From an uncultured Methylomonas sp. (GTDB taxonomy: Bacteria; Pseudomonadota; Gammaproteobacteria; Methylococcales; Methylomonadaceae): a stretch of 64,000 nt of DNA. The DNA lies in NCBI GenBank assembly GCA_936941155.1, contig CAKZJE010000108.1, positions 52,522 through 116,521 of the forward strand. The letters run 5' to 3'. Under the pieces are notes generated by a model. The model was given only the letters and a program-made list of their open reading frames with translations, was not told the origin of the DNA and did not search any database. Each line of letters starts with the position of its first letter. Position 1 is the stretch's first letter. Below, piece by piece: positions 1-9,328 of this stretch. The position numbers and the translations under genes are program-made.

Positions 1-3000
1 AAGCGTGAGCGCGATTGCAGGCGACTAAAAAATTGAAACAGTCGGTTGATTTGTAGCGGATTAATGCCAATGCCATAATCGCGGATGCTAACTTTCCAAC
101 TTTTAGCTTTCACAACTGAATGGATTTCCACTAACAATGGTTGATGCGGTTCGCGATATTTAATGGCATTGCCGATTAAATTCATCAACAAACGAGTGAG
201 TTCGTCATAGCTTGCAAATATTTCTGTCCATTCACCGCTTACATTCACAGTAATTTGCGCTTCAGTGATTGCTGGGGTTAAAAACATCAAAGCATCATCT
301 AAAACTTCCCGACTATTAACCCACGCTTTTCTTTCGGTTTTACGACCGACGCGCGAATAATCAAGCAGCGATAAAATCATGGTATCCATCCGCCTTGCGC
401 CTTCCAATGCAAAATTTAAGTTTTCGCTCTCTTCCTCATCCAGTTTTTCTTTCAGCGATCGCGCTAAAAGTTGCAAATGCCCTGTCACGGAGCGCAAAGG
501 TTGACGCATATCGTGTGAAACGCTATACGCAAATTGCTCTAAATCCGTATTGGAACGCAACAAATCTTGTTCTGCTTGCTTAAGTTGCGTAATGTCTCTA
601 CTAACGCCAAAAATACCAATCACTTTTTGAGTATCAAAATCAAAAACCGGCCATTTGCTGGTGCTCACCCAACCTTTTGAGCCATCTTCATTATAGTAAG
701 GATCAATTTTGTTCAGCAGCGGAATGCCTTGTGTAAAAACGGGCAATTCTTCTTCATAATAAATTTGCGCAGTTTCCGCAGGAAAAACTTCTAAGTCATG
801 CTTGCCAACCAGGTCACGCCAGCTGTCATGGTGAGTAATATTTGCCAGCGTTTGACTGCAAAAACGAATCCTGCTGTTTTCGTCTTTAAAATAAATAAAA
901 TCAGAAGTATTTTCTAAAAAAGTCACAAAATCGCGATTTAATTCGCGCAATTCCGCTTCTGCAAGTTTGCGTTGCGTAACATCGCGAGTGACGGCAAGAT
1001 GAACTATCTTACCATTTTCTAACATCGGTACTGCGTGGGTTTCCAACCAACGCCGTCCACCTTTTAAACCGCGCATTTCATATTCAAATTCCTTTTTTTC
1101 TCCTGCCAATACCTGTTGGTGCATTTTTGCAAAAGCACTTTGGTATTCAGGCAAAATCAGCGTTTCTAGCTGCTTGCCGAGAACTTGTTCTTCCGACTCT
1201 GCTTCAATCATTGCCAAGCCTGCTGCGTTTATTTGCATTAAACAACCCTCCGCATCAACAATTTTGATACATTCAGGCTCGGTTTCAATAATAGTACGCA
1301 AACGTAATTCGCTATTTTGCAGTTTTTCTTCTATTTGTTTTCGTTCGCTAATGTCATACATCACCACCAAGCGCAAATCTTTGAATAATTTAGAAATACG
1401 AGACGCAGTAATTAACGCTGTTTTCATCGTGCCATTTTTGCAACAAATATTGATTTCTAGCGGTGTAAAAGGTTGTCCCTCACCTTCAGATTTATCTACA
1501 GTTGCCTGCCATATTTCTCCCACCCTCTGCCGATAAGTTTCATCAGGATAGGCTTTTGGCCACCAAGATTGCAGTGTTGGAATGTCATTTAAGTCATAAC
1601 CAAAAGTTTGTACAAAAGCTGGATTTAAATAAGTGATATTTCCGGCATCATCATTTAGTGCCATTGGCACAGGCGAGATTTCAATAATGGTACGAAAACG
1701 AGTTTCGCTGGCGGTCAATGCGAGTTCCATTAATTTGCGCTCAGTAATATCTTCATAAACGCCGAGCAAGCCAATTATTTGATTATATTGATTTTTCAGG
1801 GTGATTTTAGAAGTGCGCAGCCAAAGATTTCCCCCTGTTGGCGTTGTTTGCTGCTCATCATAAGAAATTTTGGAGATGTCCGAGGTAATCACCTCTTTGT
1901 CATCGTTACGGTAAAGCTCCGCTTGCTCCCTCCATGCCATTTGATAATCATCTTTTCCAATTAAATCAGTAGGATGTGACATGCCGGCATCTTTGGCGAA
2001 AGCCATATTGCAACCTAAATAATTCAGATTGCAGTCTTTCCAAAAAACTCGCATTGGCACTGTATCAATAATTCTTAACAATAGATTTTTAGATTCGGCT
2101 ACAGCAATTTCGGCGGCTTTGCGTTCCGTAATATCACGCGAAAAACCCACCGTGCCGATAATTTCACCTTCAACAATCACCGGTGATTTATACGTTTCAA
2201 ACCAAACGCGCTCACCATTGACTTCAACTTGCTCTTCCACTGTTTTTGCCTTGCCACTTGCCATCACCAACTTGTCATCGGCTCGATAGCTTTTTGCCAA
2301 TTCTTCAGGCCAAATATCAAAATCAGATTTGCCCAATAAGAAATCTTCTGAGGCATATCCACACGCTTTCGCAAAACCTTGATTCACCGCTAAAAATTGA
2401 CAATTTATATCTTTGAGCCAAATTAAAAACGGAAAATTGTTTAACAAAGCGCGTTGATAGCCTTCGCGCTGGCGCAATTCCATCTCCAGCTGTTTGCGAG
2501 CAGTAATATCGCGCGAAGAGTTAAAAAGCACCGGTTTACCATCTAACTGTAACGGAAAGCCACTGACTTCAACAGTAATTATCTTGCCGTTTTTGCAACG
2601 ATGAAGCGTCTCGAAAATGGAAACTTCCTGTTTTGAAAATTGTGCTTTAACTATGTTTTTAAGCTCTTCATCATCCTCAAAACCTGCGTCCCAACGCCGC
2701 ACATTCATTCCAATCATTTCTTCACGACTGTAGCCTAGACAAGCGCAGAATGAATCGCTGACTTCAAGAATATTGCCATCCACATCCAAAATATGAATAC
2801 CGTCACTGGCATTGCGCAACAGGGCGATATTTTTTTCGCTTTCGCGTTGTAAGGCGCATTGTGCCAAGGCTCGCTCGGTAATGTCGCGAAAACTCCAGAC
2901 TCTGCCAACCACTTTATCGTTGATGCGTTGCGGCATTGAGCTTCGTTCAATAATTTTGCCGTTTTTAAAACTAAAAACATCAAAAGAAATTGCCTCAGGA

Positions 3001-5933
3001 TGTGCATATAACTCATGTACTCTTTGCAAAAAGCTCTCAGGGTCAACCAATTGCTCCAATATATTTTGCAGAGCAGCCATATCGTCATTTTTAGCAATCA
3101 CATCCGCACTGACATCCCACAATTGAATAAAGTTTTTATTATGCAAAACCCAATGATTGTTAAGATCAACCACCAAAATGGCATCACTGGAAGATTCCAA
3201 GGTTGCATGAAGTAGCGATAAGGATTTTTCTATCTCAAGCTCTGTTTGTTTGCGCTCGGTGATGTCGGTAAAGGTGACTAATAAGCCATTTTCAAAGAAA
3301 ATTCCTGAAATAATCATCACCTTAACATCGCCATTTTTGCAGGTGACATGATATTCAGCCGGAGGAATTTCTGAATTATTCAGCGTTGCTTGATTAAGAG
3401 CTTCTGTCCAAATCACGGTTGCTTGTTGTCGATACGCCGGATCAGGATAAGCTAAGGCGTACCAATCTTCTATGGTAGGAATCTCGTCTATTGTGTAACC
3501 AAACATGCGCTTAAATCGCTCGTTGATATACAGCAATTTTCCACTCATATTTGTTAAACCTAATGCCAGCGGCATTTGTTCAATTAATAAACGCAGTTTT
3601 TGTTCGCTCGTGCGTAATTTTTCCTCCATCCGTTTGCGTTTGCCAATATCCACAACCGTGCCAATGTAGCCTGAAATCACGTTTTTCTCGTCGCGAATTG
3701 GCGTATTTACCCCATAAACCCAAGTAATTTTGCCATTAGGTTGTTGAAAACGATATTCCAACGAAAAGTTTTTTTGTTCTCGTATTGAGATTTCCCATTC
3801 GCGATACACTTTTTCACGATCTTCAGGCATCAGGGCAGAAGCCCAGCCTGTGCCATGCGCTTGCTGATACGTTAAGCCGGCAATTTCGCACCATTTGGTG
3901 TTCACAAAAACGCAATTGCCTGTTGCGTCCGTTTGATAAATCCCTACCGGATTCACCTGCGTTAGCAATTGGAAGAAATTTTTACTCTCTTGCAATTGCT
4001 GCGTTCTGCTGCGCAGTGCTTCTTCCATGATTTTGCGTTCCGTAATATCTTGCACAATGCCAATAAATTTCAGCGGTGTGCCATCATCGGCAAATAAAGC
4101 TCTTCCTGCGGAGCGAAACCAATGAATTTTGCCATCCGCTAAAATTGTGCGATATTCCACATCGTATTTTTCGCGTGTCGTTAAATGAGTATGATGAGCA
4201 TCTAACACAAATTGTTTGTCGTCTGGATGAATCAAAGCCAAAAAATCATCCCATGTTGGCGATTCTTGAGCTGTTATTTGCGCTATGTGAAAAGTCATGC
4301 GCGACCAATTTTGCTTGTTGTGAACAAAATCATATTCCCACGAACCAATCTCGCCATATTCTTGGCTTAAATTCAGACTCTCTTCGCTGTCTTGTACTTT
4401 TTGTTCGCTGAGTTTTCGTTCTGTGATGTCAAAAAAAGTAGTGACAAAATAATTATTTACAAAAGGCGAGGTGGAAATAAAAAACCATTTTTGGCTAAGT
4501 GGGCTGAGCATTTCTATTTGCTCTGCTTGATTTAAAATTTGATGCTGTTGCCAAAATAAGGTGATGGATTCTGACGACATGCCATACAGTTCGGTCGCTA
4601 AATTGCCAACAACATGCTCGGAACGGCGATCAGCCGTTGAATAAAAAGCTTTATTCACCTCAATAATTCGATAATCCACCATCTGTTTATGTTCATCATA
4701 AACAATTTCATTCAGAGCAACGCCTTCGGTCATGGTGTCGAACAACAAACGAAACTTTTGCTCGCTGGCGCGTAATTCTGCCTCAGCATTTTTGCGTTCG
4801 GTAATGCTATTTATAAACACAAAAAAACGCTCTCCCAGAGTTTTTATATACAAAACATTCACTTCTACATCAGCAATTGAACCATCTTTGTGACGATGCT
4901 GTGTTTCAAACCTATCGTGTCCTGTTTCTATAATCTTTTGAATCCGTGCAGCTATTTCTTCAGGCATTTCTTTAGCTTCAATATCCGTAATTCTCATGTT
5001 CAATAATTCCGCACGAGAATAGCCCAGCATGTTGCAGAGCGAGGTGTTGACCTCTAAGAAATTCCCGCTAAAGTCATTACTCCAAAAACCGCTGAAAGAG
5101 GCTTCAATAATCGTTTGATATTGAATGTCTTTTTGCTTTTGTTCGGTAATATCAATTCCTGTGCCTAGCAAATGTGTGTCATTATCTTGCTTTAAAACGT
5201 TGCCGATAAAATGAAAACTGCGAAAACTTCCGTCTGCAAGTTTCAATTCCGCCTGTACTTCAGTTTCTCCGTTAGCAAACCCTTCTGCTATTTTTTCGGC
5301 TATCAACGTTTCATCGTGCGGAGCGATGATACTCAGCACATTGGCTTGCGCCATTTTTAAACCGTCTTTTCCCAATAAATGCGCGAGTGTGTCATTGCAG
5401 TCGACTAAGCGTCCTTTTTCATCCAGCCGATAAAACACCCCCGGCAAGCTATCAATCAGCACTTTAGAAAATGCGATTTCTTGGCGCAAATTGGCTTCTA
5501 TGGTTTCGCGCTCAGTGATTTCAAGCTTTAATTGTTGATTTAGGGCTTGCAGTTGTTCAGGATTAGGTAAATCTAATAAATGCGGTAATAGCGGAAAAAT
5601 ATGGATAGCTGTATAGATGGAAATAATGGCGGTGATTGCAGCGAAGATTGTTTCTAACCAATACCAAGGCTGCCAATAAGTGATAACGTGGATTAAATGC
5701 GTTGTGCCACACGCCAAAATAAACGCGGCAAATAACCAGAGAATAAACTTAAATTCTTGTTCTTCGCGTTTTCTTCTCAGATATTCCAAAGCAATCGGAA
5801 TTGAGAAATAAGCTATAAATATCAATAAATTACTAATAACAGAGATGGTTAATAGCACTTGAGAGTTTGCTATGCAAAAGCGGTGCGGCAAAAAAGAAGT
5901 TGCCGCGAAGAGTTCAACAAGCCAGTTCATCAT
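1..5933 (-). CDS. Giant multi-PAS sensor histidine kinase with ethylene-receptor-like membrane domain (C-terminus cut by window edge)
   Basis: The minus strand is open in one frame from an ATG at 5933 to the left edge, about 1977 codons, with no stop seen. Residues ~1-125 are three hydrophobic helices with the ethylene-receptor motifs AYFSIP and CGTTHL; the Cys and His that bind Cu(I) in plant ETR1 are present, but the Asp before the first motif is Asn (VISNLL). Then come 13 PAS/PAC units of ~125 residues, most ending in DITERK or a variant (DITEQK, DIGKRK, DVTQRK). The HisKA H-box SHDMRQPLR follows, with the phospho-acceptor His at ~1807 (codon 513-515), then the ATPase N-box NLIGNAIKY and the G1-type motif DYGIGI. 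The end of the ATPase domain, and any receiver domain, lies outside the window. No Shine-Dalgarno sequence is obvious; the start was chosen by analogy with this N-terminal domain. Role: probably membrane-bound two-component sensing; the signal is unknown. Confidence 0.9.
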   Translation of the reverse strand, partial: MMNWLVELFAATSFLPHRFCIANSQVLLTISVISNLLIFIAYFSIPIALEYLRRKREEQEFKFILWLFAAFILACGTTHLIHVITYWQPWYWLETIFAAITAIISIYTAIHIFPLLPHLLDLPNPEQLQALNQQLKLEITERETIEANLRQEIAFSKVLIDSLPGVFYRLDEKGRLVDCNDTLAHLLGKDGLKMAQANVLSIIAPHDETLIAEKIAEGFANGETEVQAELKLADGSFRSFHFIGNVLKQDNDTHLLGTGIDITEQKQKDIQYQTIIEASFSGFWSNDFSGNFLEVNTSLCNMLGYSRAELLNMRITDIEAKEMPEEIAARIQKIIETGHDRFETQHRHKDGSIADVEVNVLYIKTLGERFFVFINSITERKNAEAELRASEQKFRLLFDTMTEGVALNEIVYDEHKQMVDYRIIEVNKAFYSTADRRSEHVVGNLATELYGMSSESITLFWQQHQILNQAEQIEMLSPLSQKWFFISTSPFVNNYFVTTFFDITERKLSEQKVQDSEESLNLSQEYGEIGSWEYDFVHNKQNWSRMTFHIAQITAQESPTWDDFLALIHPDDKQFVLDAHHTHLTTREKYDVEYRTILADGKIHWFRSAGRALFADDGTPLKFIGIVQDITERKIMEEALRSRTQQLQESKNFFQLLTQVNPVGIYQTDATGNCVFVNTKWCEIAGLTYQQAHGTGWASALMPEDREKVYREWEISIREQKNFSLEYRFQQPNGKITWVYGVNTPIRDEKNVISGYIGTVVDIGKRKRMEEKLRTSEQKLRLLIEQMPLALGLTNMSGKLLYINERFKRMFGYTIDEIPTIEDWYALAYPDPAYRQQATVIWTEALNQATLNNSEIPPAEYHVTCKNGDVKVMIISGIFFENGLLVTFTDITERKQTELEIEKSLSLLHATLESSSDAILVVDLNNHWVLHNKNFIQLWDVSADVIAKNDDMAALQNILEQLVDPESFLQRVHELYAHPEAISFDVFSFKNGKIIERSSMPQRINDKVVGRVWSFRDITERALAQCALQRESEKNIALLRNASDGIHILDVDGNILEVSDSFCACLGYSREEMIGMNVRRWDAGFEDDEELKNIVKAQFSKQEVSIFETLHRCKNGKIITVEVSGFPLQLDGKPVLFNSSRDITARKQLEMELRQREGYQRALLNNFPFLIWLKDINCQFLAVNQGFAKACGYASEDFLLGKSDFDIWPEELAKSYRADDKLVMASGKAKTVEEQVEVNGERVWFETYKSPVIVEGEIIGTVGFSRDITERKAAEIAVAESKNLLLRIIDTVPMRVFWKDCNLNYLGCNMAFAKDAGMSHPTDLIGKDDYQMAWREQAELYRNDDKEVITSDISKISYDEQQTTPTGGNLWLRTSKITLKNQYNQIIGLLGVYEDITERKLMELALTASETRFRTIIEISPVPMALNDDAGNITYLNPAFVQTFGYDLNDIPTLQSWWPKAYPDETYRQRVGEIWQATVDKSEGEGQPFTPLEINICCKNGTMKTALITASRISKLFKDLRLVVMYDISERKQIEEKLQNSELRLRTIIETEPECIKIVDAEGCLMQINAAGLAMIEAESEEQVLGKQLETLILPEYQSAFAKMHQQVLAGEKKEFEYEMRGLKGGRRWLETHAVPMLENGKIVHLAVTRDVTQRKLAEAELRELNRDFVTFLENTSDFIYFKDENSRIRFCSQTLANITHHDSWRDLVGKHDLEVFPAETAQIYYEEELPVFTQGIPLLNKIDPYYNEDGSKGWVSTSKWPVFDFDTQKVIGIFGVSRDITQLKQAEQDLLRSNTDLEQFAYSVSHDMRQPLRSVTGHLQLLARSLKEKLDEEESENLNFALEGARRMDTMILSLLDYSRVGRKTERKAWVNSREVLDDALMFLTPAITEAQITVNVSGEWTEIFASYDELTRLLMNLIGNAIKYREPHQPLLVEIHSVVKAKSWKVSIRDYGIGINPLQINRLFQFFSRLQSRSR

Positions 5934-6011
5934 AAGATTTTTTGAGTGTTTTATTTCAAACTGTTGATAAAACTTGTCTAATGTTAAGAAACATGGTTTT
6001 CAAGTTAGTTT

Positions 6012-6041
6012 TAGAGACGTAAAGAATGATTTACGTCTCTA
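6012..6041. repeat. Dispersed palindrome, GTAGAGACG family, copy 1
   Basis: Arms TAGAGACGTAAA and TTTACGTCTCTA are separated by a 6-base loop. Related inverted repeats are at 33233, 33446 and 39217. This copy lies between the PAS kinase and dhaK, upstream of the kinase start. Confidence 0.75.
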
Positions 6042-6168
6042 GGCTAAGCTGTTTTTAACTATTTTGAAAAATGCGCTGTTTCTGAATAGATATTATTTAT
6101 CTTAAAAAACATTAGTTTAGCGACGAAGCTGTTCTAATGTTAAACAAACAGAAGGTTTTGCGGATGCT

Positions 6169-7158
6169 TTAACAATGCCAACGTAAACTGGCGGTATGAA
6201 CTGGCGCGTCCCACAATGCTAATAATTCATCATCCATTAAAGTCACTGTAATTGAACAACCTGCCATGTCGAGCGATGTGGTGTAATTGCCCACTAAGGA
6301 GCGTGCAATATTCAATCCCTGTTGTTGCAAAAGTTGTGCGGCAATTTCATACACCAGATAGAGTTCCATTGCTGGCGTTGCGCCGAAGCCATTGATGTGT
6401 AATAAAATTTGTTGATTTTTTTCAGGTTGCAAATCTTCCACAATTGCATGAATTAATTGCTCAACCATCGTGTTTGCGTTGCTCAGTTTTTGAGTTTGCC
6501 TTCCATGTTCGCCATGAATCCCCACGCCCATTTCAATCTCATCTTCTGCCAAAATAAAGGTTGGCTTTCCTAGAGCGGGAACAGTGCAGCTTGTTAATGC
6601 CAATCCCATTGATGCGGTGTTTGCATTGACTTTATCGCCTAAAGCTTTGCAAGTTGCTAAATCCGCACCTTGTTCGGCAGCCGCTCCAACTATTTTTTCC
6701 ACGAGTAAAGTGCCTGCAACACCACGCCGTCCGGTGCTGTGGTTTTTCGGTAATGAAACATCATCAGCCACTAAAACAGTGGCATTTGCGCAATCTAGCA
6801 TTTCGGCGGCGATTTCAAAATTCATCACATCGCCGGCATAATTTTTTACGATAAATAACACGCCGCCGCCATTTTCCACCGCTTGTGCCGCTGCCAACAT
6901 TTGATCGGGCGTTGGTGAAGTGAAAACTTGTCCGGGGCAAGCCGCATCTAACATGCCTAAGCCGACAAAACCTGTGTGTAAAGGCTCATGCCCTGAGCCG
7001 CCTCCTGAGATGAGTGCGACTTTTCCGGCGCGAGTTGGATTAGTGCGGGTTATAAAATGCGGCTGTTGATGAAACTGCACAATATCCGCGTGAGCTTTCG
7101 CAAAACCGCTTAAACTTTCTTCTAACAATGTATCAATGGCGTTCAGAAATTTTTTCAT
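6169..7158 (-). CDS. dhaK: Dihydroxyacetone kinase subunit DhaK
   Basis: At 329 residues this is full length for DhaK. The N-terminus has the glycine-rich substrate-site motif SGGGSGHEP. The motif GIHGEHG carries the His (about H215) that in DhaK proteins binds dihydroxyacetone covalently as a hemiaminal. Known enzymes need a second, nucleotide-binding subunit (DhaL, with ATP or DhaM) to phosphorylate the substrate; none is encoded nearby, and the next gene on this strand is the PAS kinase. The HAD phosphatase gene lies 29 bases upstream on the same strand, so the two are probably co-transcribed. In a formaldehyde-assimilating organism a triose kinase fits C3 metabolism, but the missing partner leaves activity open. 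Confidence 0.9.
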   Translation of the reverse strand: MKKFLNAIDTLLEESLSGFAKAHADIVQFHQQPHFITRTNPTRAGKVALISGGGSGHEPLHTGFVGLGMLDAACPGQVFTSPTPDQMLAAAQAVENGGGVLFIVKNYAGDVMNFEIAAEMLDCANATVLVADDVSLPKNHSTGRRGVAGTLLVEKIVGAAAEQGADLATCKALGDKVNANTASMGLALTSCTVPALGKPTFILAEDEIEMGVGIHGEHGRQTQKLSNANTMVEQLIHAIVEDLQPEKNQQILLHINGFGATPAMELYLVYEIAAQLLQQQGLNIARSLVGNYTTSLDMAGCSITVTLMDDELLALWDAPVHTASLRWHC

Positions 7159-7187
7159 AATTAAATCCCCTCATAAGGCATGTTTTT

Positions 7188-8015
7188 TTAAAGAGCTTTT
7201 AGCTTTTCAGTCACTTCTTGTATATCTTCCATAATCCAAGTGGGTGCGTAATCGAGTGTTGTTAATTCTTCGCGCGTGGAAATTCCTGTTAAAACCAATA
7301 AGCTGCGAATACCTGCATTCACTGCGCCGAGAATATCAGTGTTTAATCTGTCGCCAATTGCAATGGTTTCTGCGGGATCAACACCTAATAAAGCAATTGC
7401 TTGTTGATACATAATGGGTTCAGGCTTTCCAACCACCGTTGGTGCAACATCGGTTGCTGCTTGAATTGCCGCTAAAATTGCGCCATTGCCATGAGTAATG
7501 CCGCGTTCTGTCGGCAAAGTAACATCCGCATTTGTGCCGACAAATTTTGCTCCCGCACGAATATTTAACGTTGCAGTCGCCAATTTATCCCACGACAAAT
7601 TTTTATCTAATCCACATACCACAATATCTGCACCTGCATTCGGTGTTTCTGACGTGTTAATTTCATAAATATCAGTCAGAGTGAAACCTTTTTCTAGCAA
7701 AGGTCTTCTTGCACCTTCTGCACCGATCACAAACACTTTTGTTTCTGCTGGATTATGTTGCTGAGCAAGGTACAACGCCGTTGCCATACTGGAAGTAAGA
7801 ATTTCACTCTGTGCAACAGCTACCCCCATCCGCGCCAATTTTGCCACATATTCATCTTGTGTCATTCCTGCATTGTTTGTTGCCAAAATAAAAGGCAATT
7901 TTTTATCACGCAGAAGTTGAAAAAACGGCACTAATCCCGGCAAAGGCTGTTCGCCATGCCATAACACACCATCCATGTCGATGATAAGAGCGCGGATATT
8001 GGTAAAGTTTTGCAT
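7188..8015 (-). CDS. HAD-superfamily class IIA phosphatase (NagD/phosphoglycolate-phosphatase type)
   Basis: A 275-residue protein with the HAD motif I DMDGVLWHG (nucleophile and acid/base Asp near residues 13 and 15), motif II region LATNNAG, a conserved Lys in VVGKPEP and the acidic motif IAIGDRLNTDI. The cap arrangement between motifs II and III is that of subclass IIA (NagD, 4-nitrophenylphosphatase, phosphoglycolate phosphatase). The substrate cannot be told from sequence. It is the first gene of an apparent two-gene unit with dhaK. Starts at an ATG; likely cytosolic. It is transcribed divergently from hxlA across a 659-base region. Confidence 0.85.
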   Translation of the reverse strand: MQNFTNIRALIIDMDGVLWHGEQPLPGLVPFFQLLRDKKLPFILATNNAGMTQDEYVAKLARMGVAVAQSEILTSSMATALYLAQQHNPAETKVFVIGAEGARRPLLEKGFTLTDIYEINTSETPNAGADIVVCGLDKNLSWDKLATATLNIRAGAKFVGTNADVTLPTERGITHGNGAILAAIQAATDVAPTVVGKPEPIMYQQAIALLGVDPAETIAIGDRLNTDILGAVNAGIRSLLVLTGISTREELTTLDYAPTWIMEDIQEVTEKLKAL

Positions 8016-8674
8016 AGAAGTAAATCTCGTTTGATATGAAGGGTAAGATTTAAGTTTACCTTAAAAATATAGGCTTGTGGCTTTAGATTTTTGCAGAAAA
8101 AAAGCAAGCTATTGAGTGATTAATTATTTTCGTTTTTTGGAAAGTATTTAAAATGAACAGAGAATGAACCAGAATTTAAATGTAGGTAGTTTTGCCGCAT
8201 CTTTACCTTAAACCGCAACAAATGCCGGAAAAATTTTAAAAAAATATTCAATATGAGCGTTAGCGGAATTTACAACACTTGTTGTTTTTTTGTTATTATT
8301 TTCGCTATTTAGCAAAAGTCTTTTATATTCAGATATTTATAAAAAACATTGACTCTACGCTGTTTTGCTTGGTTCAGCAGCAGCAAGCTAATAACGTAAC
8401 CCTTTGAAATATAATTTTTTACAGCCATTCAACAGAGGATTTTATCTAGCAATTAGCAACTAAAAGTTGGCAAATAATATGCTTTTTAAATTCAAAACAT
8501 AACTTTGAGCTTATAGTGTTATTGCCAATATTAAATTGCGATTTCCTGTCCGCTTAGCTGTGCTTGATTCCTAATCAGCTTGGGCATTGACAGCCATGCC
8601 CTTTCTACTTTACAGTTACCCCCGCATAAACAAGTATGTAACCAACTATAATATAACCAATCGGAGCACATATC
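8016..8674. other. Long divergent intergenic region upstream of hxlA
   Basis: 659 bases without a supported gene. It holds a sigma70-like promoter candidate near hxlA (8587-8616), a GG-N10-GC motif at 8469-8482 that resembles a sigma54 -24/-12 element, and a hairpin GGGCAT/ATGCCC at 8582-8601 overlapping the -35. A short inverted repeat ACAACA/TGTTGT followed by T-runs lies near 8272-8292. The size suggests extended regulation of hxlA or an unrecognised small RNA; I see no direct proof of either. Confidence 0.6.
8587..8616 (+). promoter_or_regulatory. Candidate sigma70 promoter for hxlA
   Basis: A perfect TTGACA (8587-8592) is followed after 18 bases by TACAGT (8611-8616), giving a predicted leader of about 50 bases. 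hxlA has a clear ribosome site CGGAG 8 bases before its ATG. The -35 is embedded in the GGGCAT/ATGCCC hairpin. A second AT-rich -10-like TATAAT lies at 8647-8652 without a good -35. Confidence 0.45.
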
Positions 8675-9316
8675 ATGGCAAAACCATTAATACAAATGGC
8701 ATTAGATTCATTAGATTTCGACGCAACTGTCGCATTAGCAGCAACTGTTGCACCTTATGTTGATATTTTTGAAATCGGAACTCCATGTATTAAACACAAT
8801 GGCGTTAAGCTGGTTAAAGCATTAAGAGAAAAATTCCCAAGCCATCTGTTGTTAGTTGACTTAAAAACTATGGATGCTGGTGAATACGAAGCAACTCCTT
8901 TCTATGCTGCTGGCGCTGACATTTGTACAGTTTTAGGCGTATCTGGTCTTGCAACTTGCACTGGCGTTATCAAAGCTGCAAAAGCTCATGGTGCAGAAGC
9001 GCAAATTGACTTGATTAACGTTGATGACAAAGTAGCTTGCGCACGTGCAACTGTTGCTGCTGGTGCTCAAATCATGGGTATTCACACAGGTTTGGATGCA
9101 CAAGCTGCAGGTCACACTCCTTTTGCAGACTTAAATGCTATTGCAGCATTAGGTTTACCAGTTAGAATTTCAGTTGCTGGCGGTATTAAAGCATCTACAG
9201 TTCAAAACGTAGTAAGAGCAGGCGCACACATTATCGTTGTTGGTGCTGCAATTTACGGTGCACCATGCCCTGCAACAGCTGCAAAAGAGATTCGTGATTT
9301 AGCTAATGCTGCATGA
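8675..9316 (+). CDS. hxlA: 3-hexulose-6-phosphate synthase
   Basis: 213 residues, full length. It condenses formaldehyde with ribulose 5-phosphate to 3-hexulose 6-phosphate, the entry step of the RuMP cycle. It belongs to the OMP-decarboxylase superfamily: the catalytic DLKTMDAG motif, the phosphate-binding SVAGGI and the C-terminal VVGAAIYGA segment are all visible. hxlB follows 12 bases after the stop, then tkt, tal and fba on the same strand, giving most of the cycle. Codon use is visibly more uniform and A/T-ending than in neighbours, as expected for a very highly expressed gene. Cytosolic. Confidence 0.97.
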   Translation: MAKPLIQMALDSLDFDATVALAATVAPYVDIFEIGTPCIKHNGVKLVKALREKFPSHLLLVDLKTMDAGEYEATPFYAAGADICTVLGVSGLATCTGVIKAAKAHGAEAQIDLINVDDKVACARATVAAGAQIMGIHTGLDAQAAGHTPFADLNAIAALGLPVRISVAGGIKASTVQNVVRAGAHIIVVGAAIYGAPCPATAAKEIRDLANAA

Positions 9317-9328
9317 ATAGGTAACCCC

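Noticed and set aside
395..4411. Several plus-strand open frames of 60-120 codons in the first 4.4 kb, and one minus-strand frame at 2735-3097
   Set aside because: They are shadows in other frames of the single long multi-PAS kinase frame on the minus strand, and their translations have no recognisable features.
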